From positions 1 to 64,000 of the forward strand of contig CAKOXV010000004.1 in NCBI GenBank assembly GCA_934130355.1: a stretch of 64,000 nt of DNA, written 5' to 3'. The notes under the pieces are model-generated. The model worked only from the letters and a program-made list of their open reading frames with translations, did no database searches and was not told where the DNA came from. The position numbers and the translations under genes are program-made. Shown piece after piece: positions 9,115 through 16,862 of this stretch. Positions within the stretch are counted from its first letter, which is position 1; every line of letters starts with the position of its first letter. The stretch comes from an uncultured Clostridia bacterium (GTDB lineage: Bacteria > Bacillota > Clostridia > TANB77 > CAG-508).

Positions 9115-9150
9115 GTAATATTTGTAATATTTTTGTAATATTTGTATAAT
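9115..9150 (-). promoter_or_regulatory. Helically phased GTAATAT repeats upstream of cohesin gene
   Basis: GTAATAT at 9115, 9124 and 9135 plus a related GTATAAT at 9144, at 9-11 bp steps, 88-123 bp upstream of the cohesin start. It matches the array upstream of the 4988-6355 dockerin gene in motif, spacing and distance. Confidence 0.45.
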
Positions 9151-9154
9151 CCAT

Positions 9155-10434
9155 TTAAATTTCTGCTATTTTTCTTAGCCTGAATTTGTTTAATTTTACC
9201 AAATCTTTAAAATCTATCTTATCATCTTCTACTGTATCTGCTGCACTCTTTTCTATGTCACTTGGTGTTAATTTGTTAAGTCTATATTTATTTAATAATG
9301 TTAAATCAATGAAATCAACATATCCATCTTTATTTACATCTCCAGTTATTACAAGTGTATATGTTTTTGTTTCAGCATCATTTTTTAACATTAATTTTGT
9401 TCCAGTTGCTATTTTTTCATTTTCTTTTAATTCTTTTCCATCTTCACTAAATGCTTTAATTTCTAATGCGTTTGTTGACATCTGCATTTTAAAATCACTA
9501 AAACTTGTTCCAGGTTGTATTTTATCAATAACTTTTTCTTGTATTGTATATTTTTCTGATTCTATTTTTATTTTTTCTTTTTCTATTTCAACACCATCTA
9601 GAAGCCATTCTATTAAATCAGACCTGTTATTTCCACCTATTCCAAATTGATGTCTATTTCCATCCATTGCCTCAAAATAACCTGAATCTGTTCCAAATGC
9701 ATAATTAGGAATTGAACCATGCGAACCATCAATAAAAATGCAGTTTTCTTTTCCTAATCCAGGTGCAAACGTATCATACATGCGTTTTCTTGCCCAATCA
9801 GCACAGACCAACCAGCAAAACATAGCATTGGTATTTTAACATTTGCTACACCATAGTAATATCCAGGACTACTAATTGCAATTGATTTTGAAAAATATTT
9901 TTCAAGATGAATTGCATAATGAAATGCACCCGGACCACCTCCACTATGTCCTACTAAAACAATATGTTTAGTATCTATATTATCATGTTCTGCTAAAAAC
10001 TCTTCCATAAGCTTATCAACTTTTTGTGTAATCTCATCTTCTATCCATCTCGACTTTGTCATTGTAAAACTTGGGCACAATACATAAGCATAAAAATTTT
10101 CCATATTCCAACTATTTATTATGGCTGGCAAACCTTCATCAGGAGTATTTTCTTGCATGCCATAATGTGGAATTCCATGAAGCCAAACAATAAGTGGAAC
10201 ATTTTTTATTCTTTCTATGCCTGGAGGTGAAAGAAGTCCATAGCTTGTTCCCGAACTATCTTGCCCTACTGTCCAATTATACTTTTTAATATTTTTATCA
10301 AATACAGATGTATCAGAATTTTCAACTTCAGATGAAGCAACACTAATATTTTCTTGATTAATTGTTATAAAAAATACTGCCATATTTATAATTAAAAATA
10401 TTATTATAAGATTAAACATGATTTTATTTTTCAT
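9155..10434 (-). pseudogene. Dockerin-bearing alpha/beta hydrolase split by a frameshift
   Basis: Two overlapping frames form one gene of about 426 codons. The start at 10434 has AGGAGG 4-5 nt upstream. Frame one gives a signal/anchor helix (about 7-25) and an alpha/beta hydrolase with VPLIVWLHG (oxyanion region) and the nucleophile elbow VGHSGGGPG. Near 9800-9815 (around FAGWS) one base is missing. The second frame continues CADWARKRMYD and FIDGSHGS, which supply a plausible Asp and the His, then a small beta domain and a type I dockerin (DVNKDGYVDFID; the second loop, DTVEDDKIDFKD, is degenerate). The predicted role is an extracellular esterase docked to the cohesin protein. It is either a recently inactivated gene or an assembly error; all catalytic motifs are still intact. 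Confidence 0.8.
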
Positions 10435-10447
10435 ATTTCCTCCTTTT

Positions 10448-10472
10448 ATTTTGCTCATAATATGAGCAAAAT
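10448..10472 (-). promoter_or_regulatory. Perfect dyad before the dockerin-hydrolase gene
   Basis: ATTTTGCTCAT and its exact complement around a 3-nt centre, ending 14 bp upstream of the start codon and abutting the ribosome site. It could be an operator or an RNA hairpin limiting translation. Confidence 0.4.
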
Positions 10473-10475
10473 CTA

Positions 10476-10516
10476 AAAAAATGGTAAAACATTCTTAATA
10501 TATTTTACCATTTTTT
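10476..10516 (-). terminator. Terminator of ABC exporter operon
   Basis: A perfect 14-bp AAAAAATGGTAAAA stem with a loop of about 13 nt and a T run on the minus strand, 52 bp after the permease stop. Confidence 0.75.
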
Positions 10517-10568
10517 TATTGAATTTGTCAATTTTTCAGTGCAGTTTTTCATAATATATGCTACATTT

Positions 10569-13190
10569 CTATATATTATCTTTTCTTATAGTTTCAATTA
10601 TATTTTGCTTATTAATTTTATTTAATGAATATCTCATAATAATTCCAACAATTATACCTATAAAGATTACCGAAATTACAATAGCTTCAATAGGAAATAT
10701 AAATAACATATCACTTGTAATTCTTGCATCAATAATAACTTTAAACATCCAGAATGATAATATTAGTCCTAACAAACATCCTATAATTAAAGATTTTACT
10801 CCATAAAATATACTTTCTAATCTAATCATCTTGTTAAATTCTTTTTTTGTCATACCTATAGATTTAAGCATAGCAAACTCTTTACTTCTTAGATTCATAT
10901 TTGTAGTAATTGTATTAAATATGTTTGTAACACCAATTAATGAAATTACTGTTATAAATCCATAAAGGAATATTGAGATTAATAATACAATTTTCTTTTC
11001 TTCTTCTGCTTGTTCTTGAAAATTTGCTATATATAATGAAGCATCTCCTGAATCTTCAAGTTCTTTTTTCTCTTCTGTCATTTTTTTGCATAATCCGTTA
11101 GGATCTTTGGCATTTATTGTCATTACTTGACATGAAAATCCACCTATTTTGTCCATTAATTCATCACTTATAATAAACTCTCCAAACTCAGTTTCTAAAT
11201 GTTCACTTGATTCTGCTATTCCTTTATTTGCTACTTGAACTACTTTTAAATTTATTGGGGTATCTTTTTGACTTTGTGTTCCACTTATTTCGAAGTTTTG
11301 TTTTATGTCTATTACTTTAACATATTTCTCTTCTTCACCATAAATTTCTGAAGAATTATTATAATAAATTATTCCATCTTTACAATCTTCATATTTAGCG
11401 CCAATCTTTTTCACATATTCTCTATACTTATCTTCTCCAACGCTTTTTAATGTAATCAGATTTGCATTAATCTTTTCTCCATTATGTGCTTTTTTGTAAT
11501 CTTCTGTAAAAGCACTTGATAAATCTGTGTTTACATATACACTTCTGTTAATATAGTAATCTTTTAATTGATATTTTTTCGCAACTTCTTGAAAATAGTT
11601 ATAAGCTTTTTTTGATTCTTCTTCATTATTTTCCGAATTACTATAATGTAATGATAAATAAACATTATAATCCATTTCATAATAATATGTTCCAAATGTA
11701 TTAAAAGCATATTTCATAAATGAACTAAGTGATATAAATACTGTTATGCTAACAACTAGAGAAATTACAGTTGTTCTGTATTTTTTTCTATTTCTTTTTA
11801 AATTTTTATATGCAATTTCTCCACCCATCCCGAAAAATTTTTTTATAAATTTAGGAGATTTTATTTTTTTAGCTTTTATTTTTATATCTTCATTGCTTCT
11901 AATTGCCTCTAATGGAGAAATTTTTGCTGCTTTTCTTGCTGAAAATATGCATGAAAGATATATAGTAACAAAACCAAGTAGTGCACTTACAGCAACAACA
12001 ACTACAGGCATATTAAAAATAAATTTAGTATCATTTGAAAATGCATAACTTCCTATTAAAACTGTTGTAACTTTTATTAAAATATATGTTGCCAATACAC
12101 CACAGGCAATTCCTATTGGAATTGAAATAAGTCCAAGAATCATTCCTTCAAATAATACATTTCTTCTAATTTGTTTTTTTGTAGCTCCAATACTAGAAAA
12201 CATTCCATATTGTTTCATTTTTTCTGTAATTGATATTGCAAAACTATTTCTTATTACAAATACACTTGACCCTACTATTATTGCTATTACAATTCCTGCT
12301 AATGAATAAAACATTTTCATTGTACCATCTGATCTTGCAACTCCTGACCATCTCAATAATTCTTCATTTACTTGAAAATCATATTTACTTGCCCATATTT
12401 CAGAATTTTCTGAACTTTTAGAAGTTTGTTGCTTATCTTCTGCTATTTCTCTTACTAATTTATAAGTATCTCTTATATTATTAAATTTAACAATTATATT
12501 TGCAGGACGATTTTGAGTCTTATTTAGTGTTGTAATTACTGTATATCCTGGTGCACTATAATTTTCGACTTTCATATTTGGTCTTTTAATAATTCCTACA
12601 ACTGTAAATTCTCTTGTTTCTCCTGTTAATTTTAAATGTTCTCCTTCATTGCCATCTTCTGTTTCAATAAATGGATTATTTTGATTCAATTCCTCGTTAT
12701 TTATTGTTCTTTGCCCTAAGTTTAATGTAATTTTATCACCAACTTTATACTTAACTCCGCCATTTTCTTCTATATGTTTAGAAATCAATAATTCATTTTC
12801 ATTTTTTGGCATTCTTCCTTTTTCTAAACTTAGTCCTAAACTATTTAATGCGTTTTCATCAAATTCCATTAAATATAAATAAGGCTTGTATTTATTATTA
12901 CTATCATTTAATCTCGAATATCCTACACCCTGAGTTATACAATAACTTTTTACATTTCTGTTTTCTGTAATATATTTTTGCTCACTTGTTGGAACATCTT
13001 TAAAAATTACGTGATAGTCTCCATTGTTTTTTCTTGCATTTTCTACAAGTGTTTCTTGGAAACTAGAAAATACACCTGCAACAGCACAAATTAAAGCTGT
13101 TGATAAGATTATTCCTATACATGTTGCAATAGTTCTTTTCTTATTTAATTTCAAACTCCTTAATGTAAATTTATTTAATATATTTTTCAT
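10569..13190 (-). CDS. FtsX-family ABC exporter permease
   Basis: 873 residues with the MacB/LolC-like two-module fold: an N-terminal membrane helix (about 20-42), a large extracellular domain (about 45-290), three helices containing an FtsX domain (about 295-430), another helix (about 480), a second extracellular domain, and three C-terminal helices ending in a second FtsX domain. This 4+4 arrangement is typical of exporters of antimicrobial peptides, lipoproteins or bacteriocins rather than of the 10-helix BceB type. The ATPase gene ends 21 bp upstream, so both form one operon. The operon is preceded by a perfect tandem repeat that may bind a response regulator. The substrate is unknown; peptide resistance is inferred from family and context only. 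Confidence 0.85.
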   Translation of the reverse strand: MKNILNKFTLRSLKLNKKRTIATCIGIILSTALICAVAGVFSSFQETLVENARKNNGDYHVIFKDVPTSEQKYITENRNVKSYCITQGVGYSRLNDSNNKYKPYLYLMEFDENALNSLGLSLEKGRMPKNENELLISKHIEENGGVKYKVGDKITLNLGQRTINNEELNQNNPFIETEDGNEGEHLKLTGETREFTVVGIIKRPNMKVENYSAPGYTVITTLNKTQNRPANIIVKFNNIRDTYKLVREIAEDKQQTSKSSENSEIWASKYDFQVNEELLRWSGVARSDGTMKMFYSLAGIVIAIIVGSSVFVIRNSFAISITEKMKQYGMFSSIGATKKQIRRNVLFEGMILGLISIPIGIACGVLATYILIKVTTVLIGSYAFSNDTKFIFNMPVVVVAVSALLGFVTIYLSCIFSARKAAKISPLEAIRSNEDIKIKAKKIKSPKFIKKFFGMGGEIAYKNLKRNRKKYRTTVISLVVSITVFISLSSFMKYAFNTFGTYYYEMDYNVYLSLHYSNSENNEEESKKAYNYFQEVAKKYQLKDYYINRSVYVNTDLSSAFTEDYKKAHNGEKINANLITLKSVGEDKYREYVKKIGAKYEDCKDGIIYYNNSSEIYGEEEKYVKVIDIKQNFEISGTQSQKDTPINLKVVQVANKGIAESSEHLETEFGEFIISDELMDKIGGFSCQVMTINAKDPNGLCKKMTEEKKELEDSGDASLYIANFQEQAEEEKKIVLLISIFLYGFITVISLIGVTNIFNTITTNMNLRSKEFAMLKSIGMTKKEFNKMIRLESIFYGVKSLIIGCLLGLILSFWMFKVIIDARITSDMLFIFPIEAIVISVIFIGIIVGIIMRYSLNKINKQNIIETIRKDNI

Positions 13191-13211
13191 TTTTGTCCCC
13201 CTTGTTTTCTT

Positions 13212-13892
13212 TTAAGCATTTTTTTCATCTTTAATAATTTTTCCATCATCAATAGTGATAATTCTATCTGCTTCTAATGCGATTTTTTCATCATGTGTTA
13301 TTACAATTACAGTTTGGTTATATTTCTTGTTTGAAAGTCTAAGTAAAGAAATTATTTCTTCAGATGCCTTACTATCCAAGTTACCAGTAGGCTCATCAGC
13401 AAGCATAATTGCAGGCTCATTTATTATTGCTCTTCCTATTGATACTCTTTGTTGTTGACCTCCTGACAATTCATTTGGTAAATGTTTCTTTCTATTTTCT
13501 AATTTTAAAGTTTTTAACAACTCTTCTAGTTTTTGTTGTTCTACTTCTTTGCCATCTAAATTACATGGTAATGTTATATTTTCTTCAACATTCAAAATTG
13601 GAATTAAATTGTAAAATTGATATATTAATCCAACTTGCCTTCTTCTAAAAATAGCTAAATTATCATCACTTAGCGAATATATGTCTTGACCATCTATAAA
13701 TACTTTTCCGCTTGTTGGTCTATCTACTCCTCCAAGCAAATGTAATAGTGTTGATTTCCCACTTCCTGATGCTCCTACTATTGCTACAAATTCTCCTTTT
13801 TCAACTGAAAAAGATACATTGTCAACAGCTCTTACTTCATTTTCTCCTTTTCCATAAATTTTGTTTAGATTTTCCACTTTTAATATTTCCAT
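13212..13892 (-). CDS. ABC exporter ATPase (MacB/LolD-like)
   Basis: 226 residues with all ABC ATPase motifs: Walker A GASGSGKST, Q-loop YQFYNLIP, signature LSGGQQQR, Walker B IMLADEPTGNLD and H-loop VITHDE. The sequence class is that of FtsX-partner ATPases (LolD/MacB N-terminal/YtrE type). It would dimerise on the cytoplasmic side and drive the 10569-13190 permease. A GGAAGGAGC site precedes the start. First gene of the operon. Confidence 0.93.
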   Translation of the reverse strand: MEILKVENLNKIYGKGENEVRAVDNVSFSVEKGEFVAIVGASGSGKSTLLHLLGGVDRPTSGKVFIDGQDIYSLSDDNLAIFRRRQVGLIYQFYNLIPILNVEENITLPCNLDGKEVEQQKLEELLKTLKLENRKKHLPNELSGGQQQRVSIGRAIINEPAIMLADEPTGNLDSKASEEIISLLRLSNKKYNQTVIVITHDEKIALEADRIITIDDGKIIKDEKNA

Positions 13893-13951
13893 TTTAAGCT
13901 CCTTCCTATTGGCAACCTGTTTTGCCTTTTTACACTTTATATCTTAAATGG

Positions 13952-13973
13952 TTAAAGTGACATTAAAGTGACA
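13952..13973 (-). promoter_or_regulatory. Perfect tandem 11-bp repeat upstream of ABC exporter
   Basis: Two abutting copies of TGTCACTTTAA (minus strand) lie at 13963-13973 and 13952-13962, followed 10 bp later by a TATAAAG -10 candidate at 13935-13941. An 11-bp direct repeat overlapping the -35 region is the usual shape of an OmpR-family response-regulator site. The orphan BceR-like regulator at 50373-51053 is a candidate partner. Confidence 0.5.
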
Positions 13974-13978
13974 ATATA

Positions 13979-14008
13979 AAAAAGAGAAGAAATTAATCTT
14001 CTCTTTTT
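13979..14008 (-). terminator. Terminator of the repeat-protein gene
   Basis: A perfect 12-bp stem AAAAAGAGAAGA with complement, 6-nt loop and T run on the minus strand, 10 bp after the stop at 14018. Confidence 0.75.
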
Positions 14009-14017
14009 GATAATTGT

Positions 14018-14899
14018 TTAAACTTTGGGGTTAAGAAAACGCTCGTGCAAATAATAACCAGCTTGTTTTCCAACAAGATAGTCTTCATGTTTTCTCAAAG
14101 TTTCTAATGTGCTTTCACTTGTATTTTTGTTTTTAATAACTGCAAGTAACACATCTACACTTTGAGCTTTTACTAAAGTGCTAAGGGTTTTCTCAGATGT
14201 ATTAGGATTTTCCGCTACTTCTTTCCAAACATCTTGAGTTTTTCTTGCTAACAGTTCCAATACAGTAGCATCTGTATTACTGTTTCTAGCAACCATCTTA
14301 AGAACCATTGCATTTTTTTCAAATGTAGCAATTTTTTGCAATTCTTCTTTTGAAAGGTCACTTCTCCCCGCAATTGTCATTCTGACCAAATAACTTGAAT
14401 CTTCTGACAATTTCTGTCTTACTTCCTGCTTTAGTTCCTTTAATTTTGCGATTGTTAGTCTCACACCCTCTTCTTTATCATATACCAGCTTGCAAATTGT
14501 TTTAATACTTGTTGCAGGATTAGCTGCAACCTTTTGCCTAACATTTGTACTGCAGTCTTTTGACAAAAATTCAAGTATGTCTTGATCTGCAGTATTTTCT
14601 GCCATCTCCATTCTTACAACTTGGTACTCTGACAAGACTAATGCTCTTATCACTTTGGGATATTTACTTTTGCATGGATTTCGAACTAATGCTTGTTGAA
14701 TTGTTGCATCTGACGTTCTAGCCAGTTTTAACAGTACATCTTCTTGTGTGAAGCTGTTTTGGGCAACTTCAACTACAACAGATGTTGAACTGTCTTTTGC
14801 CAGTTCAGCTAAAACTTCTGGTGTTTCACACATTCTTGCAAATTCAATCCGAAATGCTTCAGATGTTTCTGCTAGAACTAAGTTTAGTTCAACTATCAT
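14018..14899 (-). CDS. Leucine-rich-repeat-variant protein
   Basis: 293 residues from MIVELNLVLAETS, chosen because GGAGG lies 7 nt upstream; an in-frame codon 22 residues earlier lacks a site. The whole protein is made of about eleven short repeats of about 24 residues of the type LAxNPNTSxxxLxxLAxDxSxxVRxxVA, for example SSYLVRMTIAGRSDLSKEEL. This is the LRV/HEAT-like all-helical repeat seen in AlkD-like and LRV proteins. No signal peptide, so probably cytoplasmic. Such repeats bind proteins or nucleic acids; the [4Fe-4S] N-terminal motif of the Azotobacter LRV protein is absent. Monocistronic, between two strong terminators. Specific role unknown. Confidence 0.8.
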   Translation of the reverse strand: MIVELNLVLAETSEAFRIEFARMCETPEVLAELAKDSSTSVVVEVAQNSFTQEDVLLKLARTSDATIQQALVRNPCKSKYPKVIRALVLSEYQVVRMEMAENTADQDILEFLSKDCSTNVRQKVAANPATSIKTICKLVYDKEEGVRLTIAKLKELKQEVRQKLSEDSSYLVRMTIAGRSDLSKEELQKIATFEKNAMVLKMVARNSNTDATVLELLARKTQDVWKEVAENPNTSEKTLSTLVKAQSVDVLLAVIKNKNTSESTLETLRKHEDYLVGKQAGYYLHERFLNPKV

Positions 14900-15041
14900 T
14901 TTTGTACCTCCATATAAATTTTTATTAGAAGTATTTTTTCTTTCCATTTTAGGATAGAATACCATTATTATATCACGTTTTTTATTATTTTTCCAGTATT
15001 TGCTTATTTTTTATGTGAACTTTCTTAGAAATAACAAAAAT

Positions 15042-15073
15042 AAGAGAATTTTGAAATTTCAAAATTCTCTCTT
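15042..15073 (-). terminator. Terminator of vanY-like gene
   Basis: AAGAGAATTTTG pairs with CAAAATTCTC(T)CTT around a short loop, directly after the stop at 15079. Confidence 0.75.
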
Positions 15074-15078
15074 GTAAA

Positions 15079-15843
15079 TTATTCTTGATTTTGTAAATAC
15101 TCTATGTACTCCTCTAAACACATATTTAAACTATTCATTTTTTTTGCATTTTCTTCTCCAACAAATCTCCAATGCCATGATTCATAAGCAATCTTTGTTA
15201 TGTTTTCTTTATCTTTAGGATATCTTAATATAAATCCATAATTTTCTGCGTTTTCCTTTAACCATTTAAATGCTTTTAAGTCTTCAAAATTGTTGTCAAC
15301 ATTATTGAAATCTACTGCTAGTCCCAAATTATGGTCACTTGAACCTGGTTTATTTATGTATTCATCTGTTAACTTCTCAGCTTCTTCTTTAGTTTTTCCT
15401 TGTTTTATATATTTTTGCACACTATTATCATATAACTCTTTTTGCCTTGCTATACTTCTATATGCTGATTGAACCCATACATTTGATATACCTGATTTTC
15501 TCATATCATTCATCATTTTATTTAAATATCCAATTGCTCTTGCATCAAATTGTCTTGTGCTATCAATATCTGCTACTTCGACTTTAAAATCTTCTGGCAA
15601 AACATTTTCAGAATTTGCAAGTGTAAGCCTCCAATCAGTTATTTCTTTCTTAGGCTTTTCTTCTGGTTGTTCATCTGAAGGATTATTCTGTTCTTCTTGT
15701 GCTGCTTTTGGTTGGTTTGCTGATGTTTCTACTGCTTTTTTATCATTTATTGCACCTACTCTTAATACTATCATAAATACTATTGCTATTAATATTGCTA
15801 CTTTTTTGATATTTAATTTTCTTTTTTTACTTTTCTTTCTCAT
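15079..15843 (-). CDS. D-alanyl-D-alanine carboxypeptidase, VanY/DdcB type (peptidase M15B)
   Basis: 254 residues from MRKKSKKRK, chosen for the AAGGAT site 7 nt upstream. An N-terminal membrane anchor (about 15-33) is followed by a Gln/Glu/Pro-rich stalk and a zinc D,D-carboxypeptidase domain (about 95-250). The zinc and catalytic motifs are visible: YRSIARQKELYD, SDHNLGLAVDF (SxHxxGxAxD, with a His and an Asp ligand) and ESWHWRF (catalytic Glu and third zinc His). It would trim terminal D-Ala from peptidoglycan stem peptides outside the membrane. No vancomycin-resistance genes are nearby, so a housekeeping wall-trimming role is more likely than resistance. Confidence 0.9.
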   Translation of the reverse strand: MRKKSKKRKLNIKKVAILIAIVFMIVLRVGAINDKKAVETSANQPKAAQEEQNNPSDEQPEEKPKKEITDWRLTLANSENVLPEDFKVEVADIDSTRQFDARAIGYLNKMMNDMRKSGISNVWVQSAYRSIARQKELYDNSVQKYIKQGKTKEEAEKLTDEYINKPGSSDHNLGLAVDFNNVDNNFEDLKAFKWLKENAENYGFILRYPKDKENITKIAYESWHWRFVGEENAKKMNSLNMCLEEYIEYLQNQE

Positions 15844-15973
15844 TTTATTTATCCTTCTTTCATTAATAATAAAACTCAAGTTTATTTTACACAAAAAAGT
15901 ACAAAATAGCAAGAAATTTTGATTATTTTGTTTTCCACTTTAACCCATGTTAATAATTAAGAATTTTAACAAC

Positions 15974-16066
15974 AAAAAAATAATATATTACTATGAAATA
16001 AAGCAAAGACCCCTGAAGAAGACCCTAGCTATGTTTTTGCTATTGAATAGTAATATATTATTTTTT
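15974..16066 (+). repeat. Hyphenated palindrome with conserved core, copy 1
   Basis: Arms of TAATATATTACTAT flank an asymmetric core reading GCAAAGACCC, a variable middle, then AGCTATGTTTTTGC. Copies 2 (26098-26189, inverted) and 3 (33986-34081) share arms and core. Here it lies between the APH-like gene and vanY. The region 15844-16098 holds no gene apart from this element. Confidence 0.8.
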
Positions 16067-16098
16067 ATAAATGTTTTAAATTTTAAAAGTAAGTCTTT

Positions 16099-16860
16099 TT
16101 ACTCATAGTCAATAATATCTACCCATGAATGTAAAAATTCTTGTTCTTCTGGTTTTCCTTTTGACATTTGTGCAGCTGCAACAATTGGAATCCATCTTTG
16201 AATATAGCTTTTTTCTGTTCCACTTTTTTCTACATATAAATCTAAATATTTTTCAGCTAAATCCTTTTTGCCTTGTATTGAGAAAAGTAAATATGTTCTT
16301 GCTACATCAGCTGAAGCATTTCCTTGAGTGGCATGTGACCAGTCAATTATAAAATATTCTCCTTTTTCATTTATAATAATATTACTTGGGTTGTAGTCAC
16401 CATGGCATAATTTTGTATGACTCTTCATTCCTTCTAGTCTTTGAAGCAATTCATATTTAATATTATTATTTATATTTGTAGCACTATTTATTTTTCTTCT
16501 ATATTTTTCTTTAAGTCTGTTTAACAATGGAACTTGTTTTGATAACATTGTAAGTTGAATTTTTACAAAAGTATCTAAATATTCATCTATTTTTTCTGGA
16601 TGTTGTTCCATTAAAACATCTAATGGTGTTCCTTCAATGTGTTCTGATATTAATGCCCATCTGTTTCCTATTTTTGTTACTTCTAAAAGTTTAGGCATAT
16701 ATAAGTCTGTTGCCTCTTCTACTCTTGCTTGGTTTAGAGCCTCATTTAAAATATCTGCTTTTGAGTAATTTTCAACAAATAATTTTATTGTTTTTCCATC
16801 TTCTTTGTATACATCTTTTGTTTTTCTCTCTGCTATTTTATTGTTTAAATTATATTCCAT
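16099..16860 (-). CDS. Aminoglycoside/choline-type small-molecule kinase
   Basis: 253 residues with the APH phosphotransferase fold. Visible: the catalytic loop LCHGDYNPSNIII (HGDxxxxN) and the metal-binding FIIDWSHA (DW in place of DFG), preceded by WALISEHIEGTPLD in the hinge region. The N-lobe is short. It starts 2 bp after the stop of adhE, so it is translationally coupled to it. This subfamily is commonly annotated as aminoglycoside phosphotransferase, but related proteins phosphorylate choline, homoserine or other small alcohols; association with adhE argues against a dedicated resistance gene. Substrate unknown. Confidence 0.8.
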   Translation of the reverse strand: MEYNLNNKIAERKTKDVYKEDGKTIKLFVENYSKADILNEALNQARVEEATDLYMPKLLEVTKIGNRWALISEHIEGTPLDVLMEQHPEKIDEYLDTFVKIQLTMLSKQVPLLNRLKEKYRRKINSATNINNNIKYELLQRLEGMKSHTKLCHGDYNPSNIIINEKGEYFIIDWSHATQGNASADVARTYLLFSIQGKKDLAEKYLDLYVEKSGTEKSYIQRWIPIVAAAQMSKGKPEEQEFLHSWVDIIDYE

Positions 16861-16862
16861 TA

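Noticed and set aside
16099..16860. Acquired aminoglycoside-resistance gene
   Set aside because: The kinase fold is general, the composition is native and it is coupled to adhE; no specific resistance subfamily is recognisable.
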